Shown: positions 44,151-52,925, counted from the first letter of the stretch. The stretch: 64,000 nucleotides of DNA from Chitinophaga polysaccharea (GCF_007829335.1 NZ_VIWO01000006.1:124001-188000), one strand, 5' to 3'. Numbers and translations: made by a program. The notes: a model not told the origin generated them from the letters alone.

Positions 44151-45645
44151 CAATAGTCAGATGGACAAAAAATTCTGTGGCAGTATGGCGAATACTCAAC
44201 TCATGCCGGTGAGGATACAATAAGGCCAGTCTTTCTTTTACATTATTCAATCCTATGCCCATTCCTTCGCGTTCTGGATCATTTTCCGGCCGCGGATGCA
44301 CACTGTTGTATACATCGAAAAATATTTGTTCTGCGGTGCAACTGAGAGAGATAACAATGCGGGAGCGATGTCTTAAACTAATACCATGTTTAAAGGCATT
44401 CTCAACGAACGGGATCAGTAGCATAGGCGCTATCTCATGCTGGCACTGACTTTCATCAATATTTACTTCTATCAGGATATCAGGAGAAGATAACACCCGC
44501 AGTCGCTGTAAAGCTATGTAATTCTGGAGATACGCCACCTCTTTATCCAGTGGTATTTTTTCCAAATGGTTATCATGTAGCATAAAGCGCATCATATCGC
44601 CCAGTTTTTGAATGCCTTCGCTGGTACGGGCGGCCTCTTCCTGTAGAGCGGTGCCGTAGAGGGTGTTGAGCGCATTAAATAGAAAATGGGGATTTATCTG
44701 GGAACGGAGGAAGTCGAGATTGGCGGCAGAATGCCCCAGTGCCTTCTTCAGCGTTACCACGGTAGCCTGCTGCTGCTGCCGGGTTTTAAACAGCAACCAG
44801 CTGAGCGGAGCCACAATGGCAGCGGACACGAAAATACCAGTGGCGCCCAGGGCCACAAACCAACCGCCATTCCGGTGCCCGATAGCCCGGCAGATCAGCG
44901 CCATCAATACATTGCTGCCCAGGATGGTAAAAATGGCATCCCGCAGCATCAGCGCCCGGTTATTGGAGGCGGCATATTCAGGCAGTACCTTATAACGCAG
45001 CACAAAAAACACCACGATAGACGTAGGCCCGAAGAAAAATATCATTAACGCCGTGTCTCTCGAATCGCTGAATGACAGGCAAAAAAGTACCACGATCAAA
45101 CCGCTGGCCCAGAAAATTTCCGTCATCATTTGCCGGAAAACAGGGTCTTTCATATAACGGGGGTAAAACAGGTCCAGCAATACCCTTCTCACATAATAAT
45201 AAATCACATATAGCACACCTGAAAATACGGTGGTAATAAAAGCCGATTTGGCAAAATGCGTATGCGCCCCCTGTATAGTATCATATACCCCAAACAGGTA
45301 ACCGCGGTAATAAGAATCGGCCACCATCATCATCAGGAAATAAAATACTCCCAGTGGTAACAACATCAACATGCCTTTCACCCATTTCTCCCGCTCAAAA
45401 AATTCCGGCACAATGATAAAATTCACCAGCAGAAACGATGCGTATATCAGCACCACCCGGCCCATAGTGGGCAACAGGTAATGCAGGTAATAGTCAAATA
45501 CCTGGTGGTATTGCGCAAACTTATGCCCATAAATACTTTGCAGCTCAAATACGTTGTAAATGATACTGGGATACAACAGCGAAAACAGCAGTAACAGGAA
45601 CACTGCTGTTACGAAACCAAATTCGAATTTCTTAAATTGATTCAT
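44137..45645 (-). CDS. LytS-type sensor histidine kinase
   Basis: The 502-residue protein carries about seven or eight membrane helices in residues 10-290. A short coiled-coil linker leads to a His_kinase (PF06580) domain with the phospho-acceptor His in FLRSQINPHFLFNALNTLYG. The ATPase part shows the N box in LLIPFVENAFKHGI and the G box in GMGIGLNNVKERLALLY. No extracytoplasmic sensor domain is obvious, so it may sense a membrane-associated cue. It is the first gene of a three-gene operon, overlapping the DUF4407 gene, with the LytTR regulator last. Confidence 0.93.
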   Translation of the reverse strand: MNQFKKFEFGFVTAVFLLLLFSLLYPSIIYNVFELQSIYGHKFAQYHQVFDYYLHYLLPTMGRVVLIYASFLLVNFIIVPEFFEREKWVKGMLMLLPLGVFYFLMMMVADSYYRGYLFGVYDTIQGAHTHFAKSAFITTVFSGVLYVIYYYVRRVLLDLFYPRYMKDPVFRQMMTEIFWASGLIVVLFCLSFSDSRDTALMIFFFGPTSIVVFFVLRYKVLPEYAASNNRALMLRDAIFTILGSNVLMALICRAIGHRNGGWFVALGATGIFVSAAIVAPLSWLLFKTRQQQQATVVTLKKALGHSAANLDFLRSQINPHFLFNALNTLYGTALQEEAARTSEGIQKLGDMMRFMLHDNHLEKIPLDKEVAYLQNYIALQRLRVLSSPDILIEVNIDESQCQHEIAPMLLIPFVENAFKHGISLRHRSRIVISLSCTAEQIFFDVYNSVHPRPENDPEREGMGIGLNNVKERLALLYPHRHELSIRHTATEFFVHLTIDVNK

Positions 45646-45745
45646 AAGGAGAAAGCATTATATCGCAATATTAGCCATTACACGGTAGCTGCCACCCTAA
45701 AATGGGATGAAAGTACCGGAATATGGGGTGAATGCGAAAATAATG

Positions 45746-46390
45746 TTAATAGCCTTCTTTGAAAACAACCGCTTCTTTCATTTTCCGTTTCTCCCACTGT
45801 AATATTTCCAGCTCCGGCTGCGTAAAAAATCCGTCTGTATATCCCACACATAAATATGCGACCAGCTTATTGGAAGACGGCGCACGTAATACCTGCTTTA
45901 CCTTTTCAGGATCCAGTATGCTTACCCAACCTATACCTATATTCAGTGCACGGGCCATAAGCCACATGTTCTGCACCGCGCATACCACACTATACAAGCC
46001 TGCTTCGGACATGGCTGTTTGTCCCAATACCGGCTTGTCAGACGGCTTATAGAATACCGCTATATTCAGCGGTGCCTCCATAATGCCTTCCAGTTTAAGA
46101 CGTATATATTCTGGTTGCTTTTCTTCGCTGAACTGGGGTATGGCCCTGGAATTTTCCTCCTGGAAAGAGTTTCTTACCTGTTGCTTTACCACTTCATCGC
46201 GGATCAACACAAATTCCCAAGGCTGGGAAAATCCTACTGAAGGTGCGTGCAGGGCCGCTGTCAACAGCTGGTCTATCACCGCCTCTTCCAGCGGAACAGA
46301 CAAAAAACGGTTACCTCTCACATCTCTGCGATGAAGAATAATATCCTGTAATATCGAGACTGCTGCTTCATCAAAATATTTACCTTCCAT
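45746..46390 (-). CDS. bluB: 5,6-dimethylbenzimidazole synthase
   Basis: This nitroreductase-fold enzyme breaks down reduced FMN with oxygen to make 5,6-dimethylbenzimidazole, the lower ligand of cobalamin. BluB marks are ILHRRDVRGNRFLSVPL, HAPSVGFSQPWEFVLI, RLKLEGIMEAPLNIAVF, AVQNMWLMARALNIGIGWVSIL and LVAYLCVGYTDGF. The ATG at 46390 gives 214 residues, the usual size. The ORF extends to 46423, but a perfect -7 box at 46412-46419 argues for the later start. No other cobalamin gene and no B12 riboswitch is nearby, so it appears as an isolated function. Confidence 0.9.
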   Translation of the reverse strand: MEGKYFDEAAVSILQDIILHRRDVRGNRFLSVPLEEAVIDQLLTAALHAPSVGFSQPWEFVLIRDEVVKQQVRNSFQEENSRAIPQFSEEKQPEYIRLKLEGIMEAPLNIAVFYKPSDKPVLGQTAMSEAGLYSVVCAVQNMWLMARALNIGIGWVSILDPEKVKQVLRAPSSNKLVAYLCVGYTDGFFTQPELEILQWEKRKMKEAVVFKEGY

Positions 46391-46411
46391 GGAATAACGG
46401 GCGTTAGCCGG

Positions 46412-46419
46412 CAAATATA
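46412..46419 (-). promoter_or_regulatory. Candidate -7 box for bluB
   Basis: On the minus strand this reads TATATTTG, an exact TAnnTTTG match, 21 bases before the ATG at 46390. No TTG lies at the expected -33 distance. Confidence 0.5.
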
Positions 46420-46539
46420 ACATGTTATCGGAACGGGAAATAAAACGTTTATGAAAACAGTCGATAAGTGTCGCCCCAACAGCAATAATTATAATAAATC
46501 ACCAATCTTTATTATTTTCATCACCTCAACAGCATACGT

Positions 46540-46950
46540 ATGAATACCTCCAACAGGCGAAAATTTTTAGGAACCGCAGCTGCGCTGGCCGCCGGCACAG
46601 CCGCAGCTGCAGCAATCCCTTCTGCAAATATGGAAAAACGTTATCCGATTGTACATCATGTATTTTTCTGGCTGAAGAACCCGGACTCCAAAGAAGACCG
46701 CGATAAGCTGGTTGCTGGTGTAAAAACATTATCAAAAATTGAAACCGTAAAGGAACTGCGTGTAGGCGTAGTAGCGAGTACGGAAAAGAGAGACGTGGTA
46801 GACAACAGCTGGGCAGTATCTGAACTGATATTTTTCAGCGACCTGGCCGGTCAGGCTACCTACCAAACCCACCCTATACACCTGGAGTTTGTGAAAAACT
46901 GCAGCCACCTGTGGGAAAAGGTGATTGTATATGATGCAGTAGAAGTATAA
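46540..46950 (+). CDS. Tat-exported Dabb (stress-responsive A/B barrel) protein
   Basis: The 136-residue protein begins with a twin-arginine signal (NRRKFLGTAAALAAGTAAAAA) and continues as a single ferredoxin-like Dabb domain (VHHVFFWLKNPDSKEDRDKL, then HPIHLEFVKNCSHLWEKVIVYD). Dabb proteins are small dimeric barrels, and most lack a defined reaction. Export by Tat suggests it folds, perhaps with a cofactor, before crossing the membrane. It is followed 9 bases later by the DinB gene and then by gamma-glutamyltransferase, suggesting one transcript. Confidence 0.88.
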   Translation: MNTSNRRKFLGTAAALAAGTAAAAAIPSANMEKRYPIVHHVFFWLKNPDSKEDRDKLVAGVKTLSKIETVKELRVGVVASTEKRDVVDNSWAVSELIFFSDLAGQATYQTHPIHLEFVKNCSHLWEKVIVYDAVEV

Positions 46951-46959
46951 TACTACGCT

Positions 46960-47448
46960 ATGGCAACAGAATACTGGATGAGTGGGCCGGTAGATAATAT
47001 ACCGGCATTACTCCAGCCTGTAGCACATGCGTTGCTACAGGCCAACCTGGAAATTAATACCCTGATGCAGGACTTCCCCGAAGAAAAATTGTGGGAAAAA
47101 CCTGCTGGTATTGCTTCTCCCGGCTTTCACCTGCAGCATGTAAGCGGTGTACTGGACCGCCTGTGTACCTACGCCCGGGCGGAAGCACTGAGCGAAGCAC
47201 AGCTGGCAGCGCTCAAAGCAGAAGGCACTCCCGGCCCTTCCCTGCACGATTTGCTGGAACAATTTGATGCACAGGTACATAAAACCTTACTGCAATTGTC
47301 GGCCACACCGGAAAATACCCTCACCGAATTCCGGGGCGTAGGCAGAAAACAACTTCCTTCCACCGTACTGGGCCTGTTGTTTCATGCAGCAGAACATACC
47401 ATGCGACATACCGGCCAGCTACTGGTGACGGTAAAAGTACTGTCGTAA
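46960..47448 (+). CDS. DinB family protein
   Basis: The 162-residue protein is a four-helix bundle of the DinB/YfiT-like type. The metal-binding histidines fit HLQHVSGVLDRLCTY (about residue 50) and FHAAEHTMRHTGQLLVTVK (about residue 145). Such proteins include thiol-dependent transferases and many of unknown function. It is cytoplasmic, with no signal peptide. It lies between the Dabb gene (9-base gap) and gamma-glutamyltransferase (17-base gap). Confidence 0.88.
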   Translation: MATEYWMSGPVDNIPALLQPVAHALLQANLEINTLMQDFPEEKLWEKPAGIASPGFHLQHVSGVLDRLCTYARAEALSEAQLAALKAEGTPGPSLHDLLEQFDAQVHKTLLQLSATPENTLTEFRGVGRKQLPSTVLGLLFHAAEHTMRHTGQLLVTVKVLS

Positions 47449-47465
47449 TCCTTTAAATTAGCGCC

Positions 47466-49397
47466 ATGAAACGCTTACTCATCCTTTTCCTGCTGCTGGG
47501 CAGCTACACTGGTATGCAGGCACAGCAAACGCAGAAACCGCCATTACATGGCAAAAACTGGATGGCCGTTACCGGGAAACCACTGGCAGCCACCGCCGGC
47601 GCCATGATCTTCCAACAACGAGGCAACGCCGTAGATGCCGCCTGCGCCATGCTGGCCGCTACCTGCACCATGTGGGATGTACTCAGCTGGGGCGGCGAAA
47701 CCCAGGCATTGATTTACAATCCGAAAACAGGCAAAGTAATCGCCATCAACGCCCTGGGCGTAGCGCCTACCGGTGCCACCCCTGCTTTTTATAAAGGAAA
47801 AGGCTACGACTTTCCACCGGAATATGGCCCGCTGGCCGCCGTAACACCCGGCACCGTAGGTGGACTCTGTTATATGCTGGCCGAATATGGCACCATGAGC
47901 CTGAAACAGGTACTGGCGCCAGCCATGGAAATGGCCGCCGGCTATCCTATCGAGGCGCAAACGGCCAACAGTATCGAACGTGGCAAAAAATATATCAAAG
48001 AATGGCCCTATAGCAAAGCTGTCTTCCTGACCCACCCCGGTGAAAAAAGAGAAGCACCTGAAGCGGGAGAAATCTTTGTGCAGAAAGACCTGCTGGCCAC
48101 CCTCAATAAATTGGTAGCGGCCGAGGAAAATGCCCTGCGTCAGCATAAAAGCCGAAAAGAAGCCATCATGGCGGCGTATGATCGCTTTTATAAAGGCGAT
48201 ATCGCGGCCGAATTTGTAAGAGGCTGCCAGGAACAGGGCGGACTGATTACGCTGGAAGATCTGGCTAAATGGAAGCCGATAGAAGAAACGCCCCTGCACG
48301 TGAATTACAAGGGCATAGACGTGTATAAACTACAGGAATGGACACAGGGGCCTATGCTGCTGCAAAGTCTCAATATCCTCGAGAATTTCGACCTGAAAGC
48401 CATGGGATATAACAGCACCGAATATATCCACACGCTGTACCAAACCATGAACCTCGCCTTTGCCGATCGCGATTTTTATTACGGCGATCCGGCCTTCAAT
48501 AAAAACCCTGCTATCCAGGGATTGTTGAGCAAAGAATATGCAAGGGCCAGGGCGCAACAGGTTAACCGAACACACAATGATGCGGATGCAGGTCCGGGCG
48601 ATCCTTATCCATACATCGGTAAAACCAATCCCTACCTGCATTTCCTGCAGGAGCGTACCCAACTCACTGATACCAGCAATGGGCGGCAGCCTGGTGGCTT
48701 TGTGCCTAAACATGATGCCGCGTGGCAACAAACTATCGCAGACCTGAGCCAGGTATACGCTGCCAACAAAGTAGACAGCGCCTATATGGACCGGCTGTGG
48801 CGTGGTACTACCAGCGTGGAAGCCGCCGATAAAGACGGATGGGTAGTATCTATTACTCCCAGCGGAGGATGGCTGCCCGCCTGCATTGCAGGGAAAACAG
48901 GCATAGGCATGAGTCAGCGTGCACAAAGCTTTGTGCTGGATTCCGCTGTATGTCCCTTCAACGTGATTGCCGCCGGCAAACGTCCGCGGGTTACCCTTAC
49001 GCCCTCACTGGCGTTGAAAGAAGGTAAGCCTTTCCTTTGTTTCGGTGTGCAGGGCGGCGATACGCAGGATCAAAACCTGTTACAGTTTTTCCTGAACGTA
49101 GTGGAATTTGGGATGACGGTACAACAAGCCACCGAAGCGGCTAACTTCAATACCAACCAATTGTGGTTATCGCTGGGAGGCAGCACGATAAAAGACCGGG
49201 AGCCCCGCCCCGGAAGCATACTGTTGAATAATAATACCAGCGAAAAAACGCGTAAAGCACTGGAGCAAATGGGCTATCACCTCAGCTTTGGAGAACGCAC
49301 CAGCGGCCCTGTAAACGCTATTTACATAGATCGCGCGCATGGCAGCCTTTGGGGCGGCAGCAGTAACCATGGCGAGGATTACGGAATAGGCTGGTAA
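47466..49397 (+). CDS. Gamma-glutamyltransferase family protein, secreted
   Basis: The 643-residue protein has a signal peptide (ending GMQAQQ) and the Ntn-hydrolase GGT fold: MIFQQRGNAVDAACAMLAATC near the start and GGFVPKHDA before the cleavage region. The expected self-cleavage and nucleophile Thr is Thr448 in RGTTSVEAADKDGW. Known GGTs read TTHxSVVDxxG there, so the pattern is kept but His and Ser are replaced. The small subunit continues with PSLALKEGKPFLCFGVQGGDTQDQNLLQFFLNVVEF. It would cleave or transfer gamma-glutamyl groups, for example from glutathione, in the periplasm; the divergent loop leaves the substrate open. Confidence 0.9.
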   Translation: MKRLLILFLLLGSYTGMQAQQTQKPPLHGKNWMAVTGKPLAATAGAMIFQQRGNAVDAACAMLAATCTMWDVLSWGGETQALIYNPKTGKVIAINALGVAPTGATPAFYKGKGYDFPPEYGPLAAVTPGTVGGLCYMLAEYGTMSLKQVLAPAMEMAAGYPIEAQTANSIERGKKYIKEWPYSKAVFLTHPGEKREAPEAGEIFVQKDLLATLNKLVAAEENALRQHKSRKEAIMAAYDRFYKGDIAAEFVRGCQEQGGLITLEDLAKWKPIEETPLHVNYKGIDVYKLQEWTQGPMLLQSLNILENFDLKAMGYNSTEYIHTLYQTMNLAFADRDFYYGDPAFNKNPAIQGLLSKEYARARAQQVNRTHNDADAGPGDPYPYIGKTNPYLHFLQERTQLTDTSNGRQPGGFVPKHDAAWQQTIADLSQVYAANKVDSAYMDRLWRGTTSVEAADKDGWVVSITPSGGWLPACIAGKTGIGMSQRAQSFVLDSAVCPFNVIAAGKRPRVTLTPSLALKEGKPFLCFGVQGGDTQDQNLLQFFLNVVEFGMTVQQATEAANFNTNQLWLSLGGSTIKDREPRPGSILLNNNTSEKTRKALEQMGYHLSFGERTSGPVNAIYIDRAHGSLWGGSSNHGEDYGIGW

Positions 49398-49402
49398 TGT
49401 AA

Positions 49403-49510
49403 TAAAACATAAAGCACAAAGCATAAAGCTATTGAAGCGAATGCCCAGTGCGATTTTTAATATTCGCAAAGATCAATCGCTTCAATAGCTTTATGCTTTG
49501 TGTTCTCTAT
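49403..49510. repeat. Intergenic hairpin repeat, copy C
   Basis: The arms 49414-49440 and 49477-49503 are inverted copies differing at one position. They contain the words gcataaagc and aaagctattga, also found in copy A. The 36-base centre aligns with that of copy B in the opposite orientation. It lies between convergent genes and could also act as terminator. Confidence 0.7.
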
Positions 49511-50211
49511 TCCAGCGTTTTAATCCACACTTCATGAATCGGATCCCCTTTGGAACTTAGTCCACTGTGATCCCATTCGTTGCCGTTTACTTTGCCTTTA
49601 AAAGACAACGCGGCGCCCACCCGGGTATTATCGCGGGAAAAGAAGGCGATTTTTTCAGTGTAAGTACCGTTATCAAATGTATACGTACCTCCTCCTGTTC
49701 CGAAGAATTCGCCGGTAGACAAGTTCACTGCCACCCATTGAAAGCGGGTACCCGTAAGGATCTTGAATGTTTGGCGTGGGCCATCGGGAATAGTATTCAT
49801 TTTTCCGTTGTTTTCCCGGGCTGTAATTTTCCATTTACCGGCAAGCGGACCGCCGCCATCATCAAGGCGGGTCCACCGCTGACTGCCACCACCAATAGCA
49901 TTGGTAACCAGTTGACCGTTTTCCATCGTTACCGGCACACGGGCATTTTGTCCTACCTGGTTGGGATTAGCCGTATTAAAGGAAATAGCCACGGTTGTTT
50001 CTCCATTACCTGCCTGTTGCCAGGTGCCACCATAGGTGCTTACAAAATCTGCGGCCCGGTAATCAGTCACCGTAAACCAGGAGGGCGTTATCAACAATAC
50101 GCTGGTGATATCTCCGGACGTGGCTGTCCATGCCCCTACCGGCGACTCCTGTGCTTTTACTATCCCCAGCGATGCCAGCAACAAGGTTAAACATATGAAT
50201 AGCTTTTTCAT
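49507..50211 (-). CDS. Secreted protein of unknown function, lipocalin-like
   Basis: From the ATG at 50211 the product has 234 residues with a clear signal peptide (MKKLFICLTLLLASLGIVKAQ). The rest is rich in beta-strand, Gly, Thr and Asn. It seems to contain two related halves: PVGAWTATSGDITSVLLITPSWFTVTDY and, later, LAGKWKITARENNGKMNTI followed by RQTFKILTGTRFQWVAV. The GxW opening of each half resembles lipocalin-like domains. I cannot assign a function. The gene is downstream of an HxlR regulator on the same strand, 56 bases away. Confidence 0.75.
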   Translation of the reverse strand: MKKLFICLTLLLASLGIVKAQESPVGAWTATSGDITSVLLITPSWFTVTDYRAADFVSTYGGTWQQAGNGETTVAISFNTANPNQVGQNARVPVTMENGQLVTNAIGGGSQRWTRLDDGGGPLAGKWKITARENNGKMNTIPDGPRQTFKILTGTRFQWVAVNLSTGEFFGTGGGTYTFDNGTYTEKIAFFSRDNTRVGAALSFKGKVNGNEWDHSGLSSKGDPIHEVWIKTLE

Positions 50212-50267
50212 AACATAGCTTTTGATGATAAAAGATAGCATATAGATGGCAGAAAAGAAAGCGCAGA

Positions 50268-50633
50268 TTATTTATACAGATGTTGATCCTGTATATAATC
50301 AATGCCATGCGTTTTCAGATAGGCAATTCCCCATTCGCTGGCAAACACATACAGCGGTGCCAGGGACTTACCCATAGCCGACAGCTCATACGTAACCCTG
50401 TAGGGCTTTGCAGACAGTACTGTTTTTTCTATCAGCCGGTCCCTTTCCAGCTCTTTCAACTGTTGACTTAACATCTTCTCAGACACTCCTGGCAGGTTAT
50501 CGCGGATATCTGCATAACTTCTTTTTGTAAAATAGTGGAGATGAAAAAGGATCAGCAATTTCCATTTTCCACCAATGAATCCCAGGGTTACATCTACGGG
50601 ACAAGTGTATGTTTTATCGTGGAGCGTAATCAT
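50268..50633 (-). CDS. HxlR family transcriptional regulator
   Basis: The 121-residue protein is a winged helix of the HxlR type: TCPVDVTLGFIGGKWKLLILFHL at the N-terminus, then the recognition region LPGVSEKMLSQQLKELERDRLIEKTVLSAKPYRVTYELSAMGKSL. Cys in TCPVD fits members that sense electrophiles or redox changes. The likely start is the ATG at 50633; another ATG lies two codons earlier. The secreted unknown at 49507 lies directly downstream and may be its target or operon partner. Confidence 0.92.
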   Translation of the reverse strand: MITLHDKTYTCPVDVTLGFIGGKWKLLILFHLHYFTKRSYADIRDNLPGVSEKMLSQQLKELERDRLIEKTVLSAKPYRVTYELSAMGKSLAPLYVFASEWGIAYLKTHGIDYIQDQHLYK

Positions 50634-50876
50634 AAACAACGGTATAAAAAACCACTACAAGATAACAACGATTAGGCGTACTTCCATAGCAACGCACAGG
50701 ACGGCCTCCGCAAAAGCGCCGTCTTCCCTCTTTCCTTCAGCTGGTGAAAGATTTTCAGAACGATATCGCAGCAATGAAACATTGCCAGGTTACAGCAAAC
50801 CGATAGCAGCGACAAAAAATTAACAAGGGATTTACAAACACCGTATCGCTGTGGATATGCTGTACTGGCTCGATAA

Positions 50877-51389
50877 CTACGCTTCTTCCAGCGCGCGTTT
50901 CAGGATATTGAGGTAACCGATGCGTTGTTCTGCATAAGACCAGCTTTCTGACAACAGGGCCCAACAAACCTGGCGTTCCAGTGCAATGGTAATCACTGGT
51001 TTATTTTCCTCATCAATAACGCCTTCGAGTACCAGTTGCCCGAAACCGGTGGCAATGATGGCCGTATCCAGGATGAATATACACTGGTGGGCGTCAAATA
51101 CCGGGTCTTCCATTTGCTGCGCGATATAATCACGGTCCAGCAGGGTTTCATTGTAATCTTCAAAGGGCATATCCCCAATGGATTCAATGGCCCATTTCAG
51201 GCACTCAATAGTAGGGGTGTGCGGATGGGTTTTCCGCCATTCGAGGAATTCAGTCAGGGCGTTTTCCCCTTCATCAGAGCCGAAAGGGGCCAGTTCATCT
51301 GAGCAATCCCAGAAAAACTCGTCCTGCATCAGTGCAATAGCTCGTGGATGCGCATGCACTTTAGCAATACCAAAAATTTCTTCACTCAT
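50877..51389 (-). CDS. Uncharacterised protein, tentatively YfeS-like
   Basis: The 170-residue acidic, soluble protein has the pattern HPRAIALMQDEFFWDCSDELAPFGSDEG, then ALTEFLEWRKTHP, which I tentatively relate to the poorly described YfeS-like family. No catalytic motif is visible, and the single Cys in FFWDC is not part of a known motif. The ATG at 51389 is preferred over 51422, which would overlap the DUF4240 gene upstream. It is the third gene of a minus-strand set (ATP-grasp, DUF4240, this), with gaps of 20 bases or fewer once the overlap is considered. Its function is unknown. Confidence 0.65.
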   Translation of the reverse strand: MSEEIFGIAKVHAHPRAIALMQDEFFWDCSDELAPFGSDEGENALTEFLEWRKTHPHTPTIECLKWAIESIGDMPFEDYNETLLDRDYIAQQMEDPVFDAHQCIFILDTAIIATGFGQLVLEGVIDEENKPVITIALERQVCWALLSESWSYAEQRIGYLNILKRALEEA

Positions 51390-51409
51390 AGGAATGTATT
51401 TACGGTTAA

Positions 51410-51898
51410 TTATACTTCCCATCCCCGGGAGTTGGAACAGGTTTCAATACAATGAATGGTATTACGTTCAAATTCTTCGCCAAATAATTCCTGGTAAACC
51501 ATATAGCCGATAAAACCTACGATTTCCGCCTCTGCATCAGCGGTTGCCATGGCCGGCTCCCGGTCGATCTTATCATAATAGGTTTGCCCCATGCCTACAA
51601 TAAAACAACGGCAATACAGGAATCCATCATCTGAGCCATCCGTATATGCGTGAATATCCTTTCTGTCGATATGGTATAGTTTTTCTTCCATAAGACGGTT
51701 AAACCCGGTCAGTGTCTCTTTATCAAGTCCTAATAAAACATCCCTGATATTGTTCGTAATAGCGCCATATACCACACTGGTGAGATCTTCTATCACCACT
51801 GCATCATTGGTTTCCAATGCAGTATTACGCATTTCCAGCAATGCCGGGGAAGCTTGCCATGCCTGTTCTATAATCTCCCAGAATCTGCTGTCATTCAT
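51410..51898 (-). CDS. DUF4240 domain protein
   Basis: The product from the ATG at 51898 has 162 residues and opens MNDSRFWEIIEQAWQASP, matching the FWxxI start of DUF4240. The body is helical and acidic (VVYGAITNNIRDVLLGLDKETL, DGSDDGFLYCRCFIVGMGQTYYDKI). It is cytoplasmic and has no catalytic motif that I recognise. DUF4240 proteins are common in loci of variable small genes, but no molecular role is established. It lies between the ATP-grasp gene, 68 bases upstream, and the YfeS-like gene. Confidence 0.75.
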   Translation of the reverse strand: MNDSRFWEIIEQAWQASPALLEMRNTALETNDAVVIEDLTSVVYGAITNNIRDVLLGLDKETLTGFNRLMEEKLYHIDRKDIHAYTDGSDDGFLYCRCFIVGMGQTYYDKIDREPAMATADAEAEIVGFIGYMVYQELFGEEFERNTIHCIETCSNSRGWEV

Positions 51899-51966
51899 AA
51901 GCGTAACAATTAAGTATGATGAATGCAATATAGACTTCGCAAACGCATTGGAATTGCGTAGCCACA

Positions 51967-52785
51967 TCAGGTCCGGTCATTTCTCCCTACAAAATATCCC
52001 GATACGGCTTCCACAATATCGGCAATTGCCGCGTGATAAAAACCAGCCGCATTCATACAGCCACACTCCACAATATAAAATTCTTCCCCACACAAACAGA
52101 TATCCATTACAAACACATCGTGTGGCATGTATTCCCGGCAACGACTTTCTGCATAAGCGATTACTTCCGGCGGACAACCCGCTTCTTTTGTCAGCTTAAA
52201 ATAAGTACGGTACTTCGAGGCCGCCACCACCTTTCCTACCACGATCCATAACCTCCACTCGTAGCGGATATCATAGGGCGTAGATACTACAATACGGCTG
52301 TCGGGCGACAAACTGGTGTTATCCCACATGGACAGCTGATCATACCATTTGCTCAGTTCACCAAACGACTTTGTTTCCCCTGCAAACGCTTTGTTATCAT
52401 CATCCGGACGAATAAAAAACAACTTATCGGCCGCCTCATTCCTCGACATCAGTTCCCGGAAACTGGTAATTTCCGCATCGGCATTCAACATATATTTTCC
52501 CCACTGCCCGATATAATTCGCTATAGAAAACCGGGTATTGTCGAAAAATAAACCAGTCCTCAATTCTGGCCGTGCATCTACTAATGCACAGAAGGTCGTT
52601 GACCCGTAAAAAATGCTGCGGCGACTGGTGTCAAAATATGGCAGCTCAGCGGTAAAGGGAATGACATCGATCATTAAAAACGGAATGCCTTTTTGTTTAC
52701 AGGCTAACTCCAGGTTTTCAAGGTCTTTCGCATGAGTAAGGTTCCGCTGAACCACCCATTGGATATCAGTGTAACGTTGTGGCAT
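51967..52785 (-). CDS. ATP-grasp domain protein, R2K-clade type
   Basis: The 272-residue protein fits the CDC123-like R2K clade of ATP-grasp enzymes. The signs are KLFFIRPDDDNKAFAGE (the Arg and acidic residues of the ATP site) and IRYEWRLWIVVGKVVAASKY (strand with paired Arg). The C-terminal FVMDICLCGEEFYIVECGCMNAAGFYHA supplies the metal-binding D-x-E-x-N pattern. ATP-grasp enzymes join a carboxylate to an amine using ATP; in this clade the target is predicted to be protein or peptide. It is the first gene of a three-gene set and is divergent from the sigma gene of locus 3. Confidence 0.78.
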   Translation of the reverse strand: MPQRYTDIQWVVQRNLTHAKDLENLELACKQKGIPFLMIDVIPFTAELPYFDTSRRSIFYGSTTFCALVDARPELRTGLFFDNTRFSIANYIGQWGKYMLNADAEITSFRELMSRNEAADKLFFIRPDDDNKAFAGETKSFGELSKWYDQLSMWDNTSLSPDSRIVVSTPYDIRYEWRLWIVVGKVVAASKYRTYFKLTKEAGCPPEVIAYAESRCREYMPHDVFVMDICLCGEEFYIVECGCMNAAGFYHAAIADIVEAVSGYFVGRNDRT

Positions 52786-52925
52786 ATGGTGAAATTACGT
52801 AATAATTCTATCCAAATCATACGCACTTGTGCCGATCCTGTCTACATAAATTATTTTATTATTAAATCCGTGTCCCCTAAATTTACTTTGTGTATTGATT
52901 TGTATGGGCACCAAAACCACCAAAT

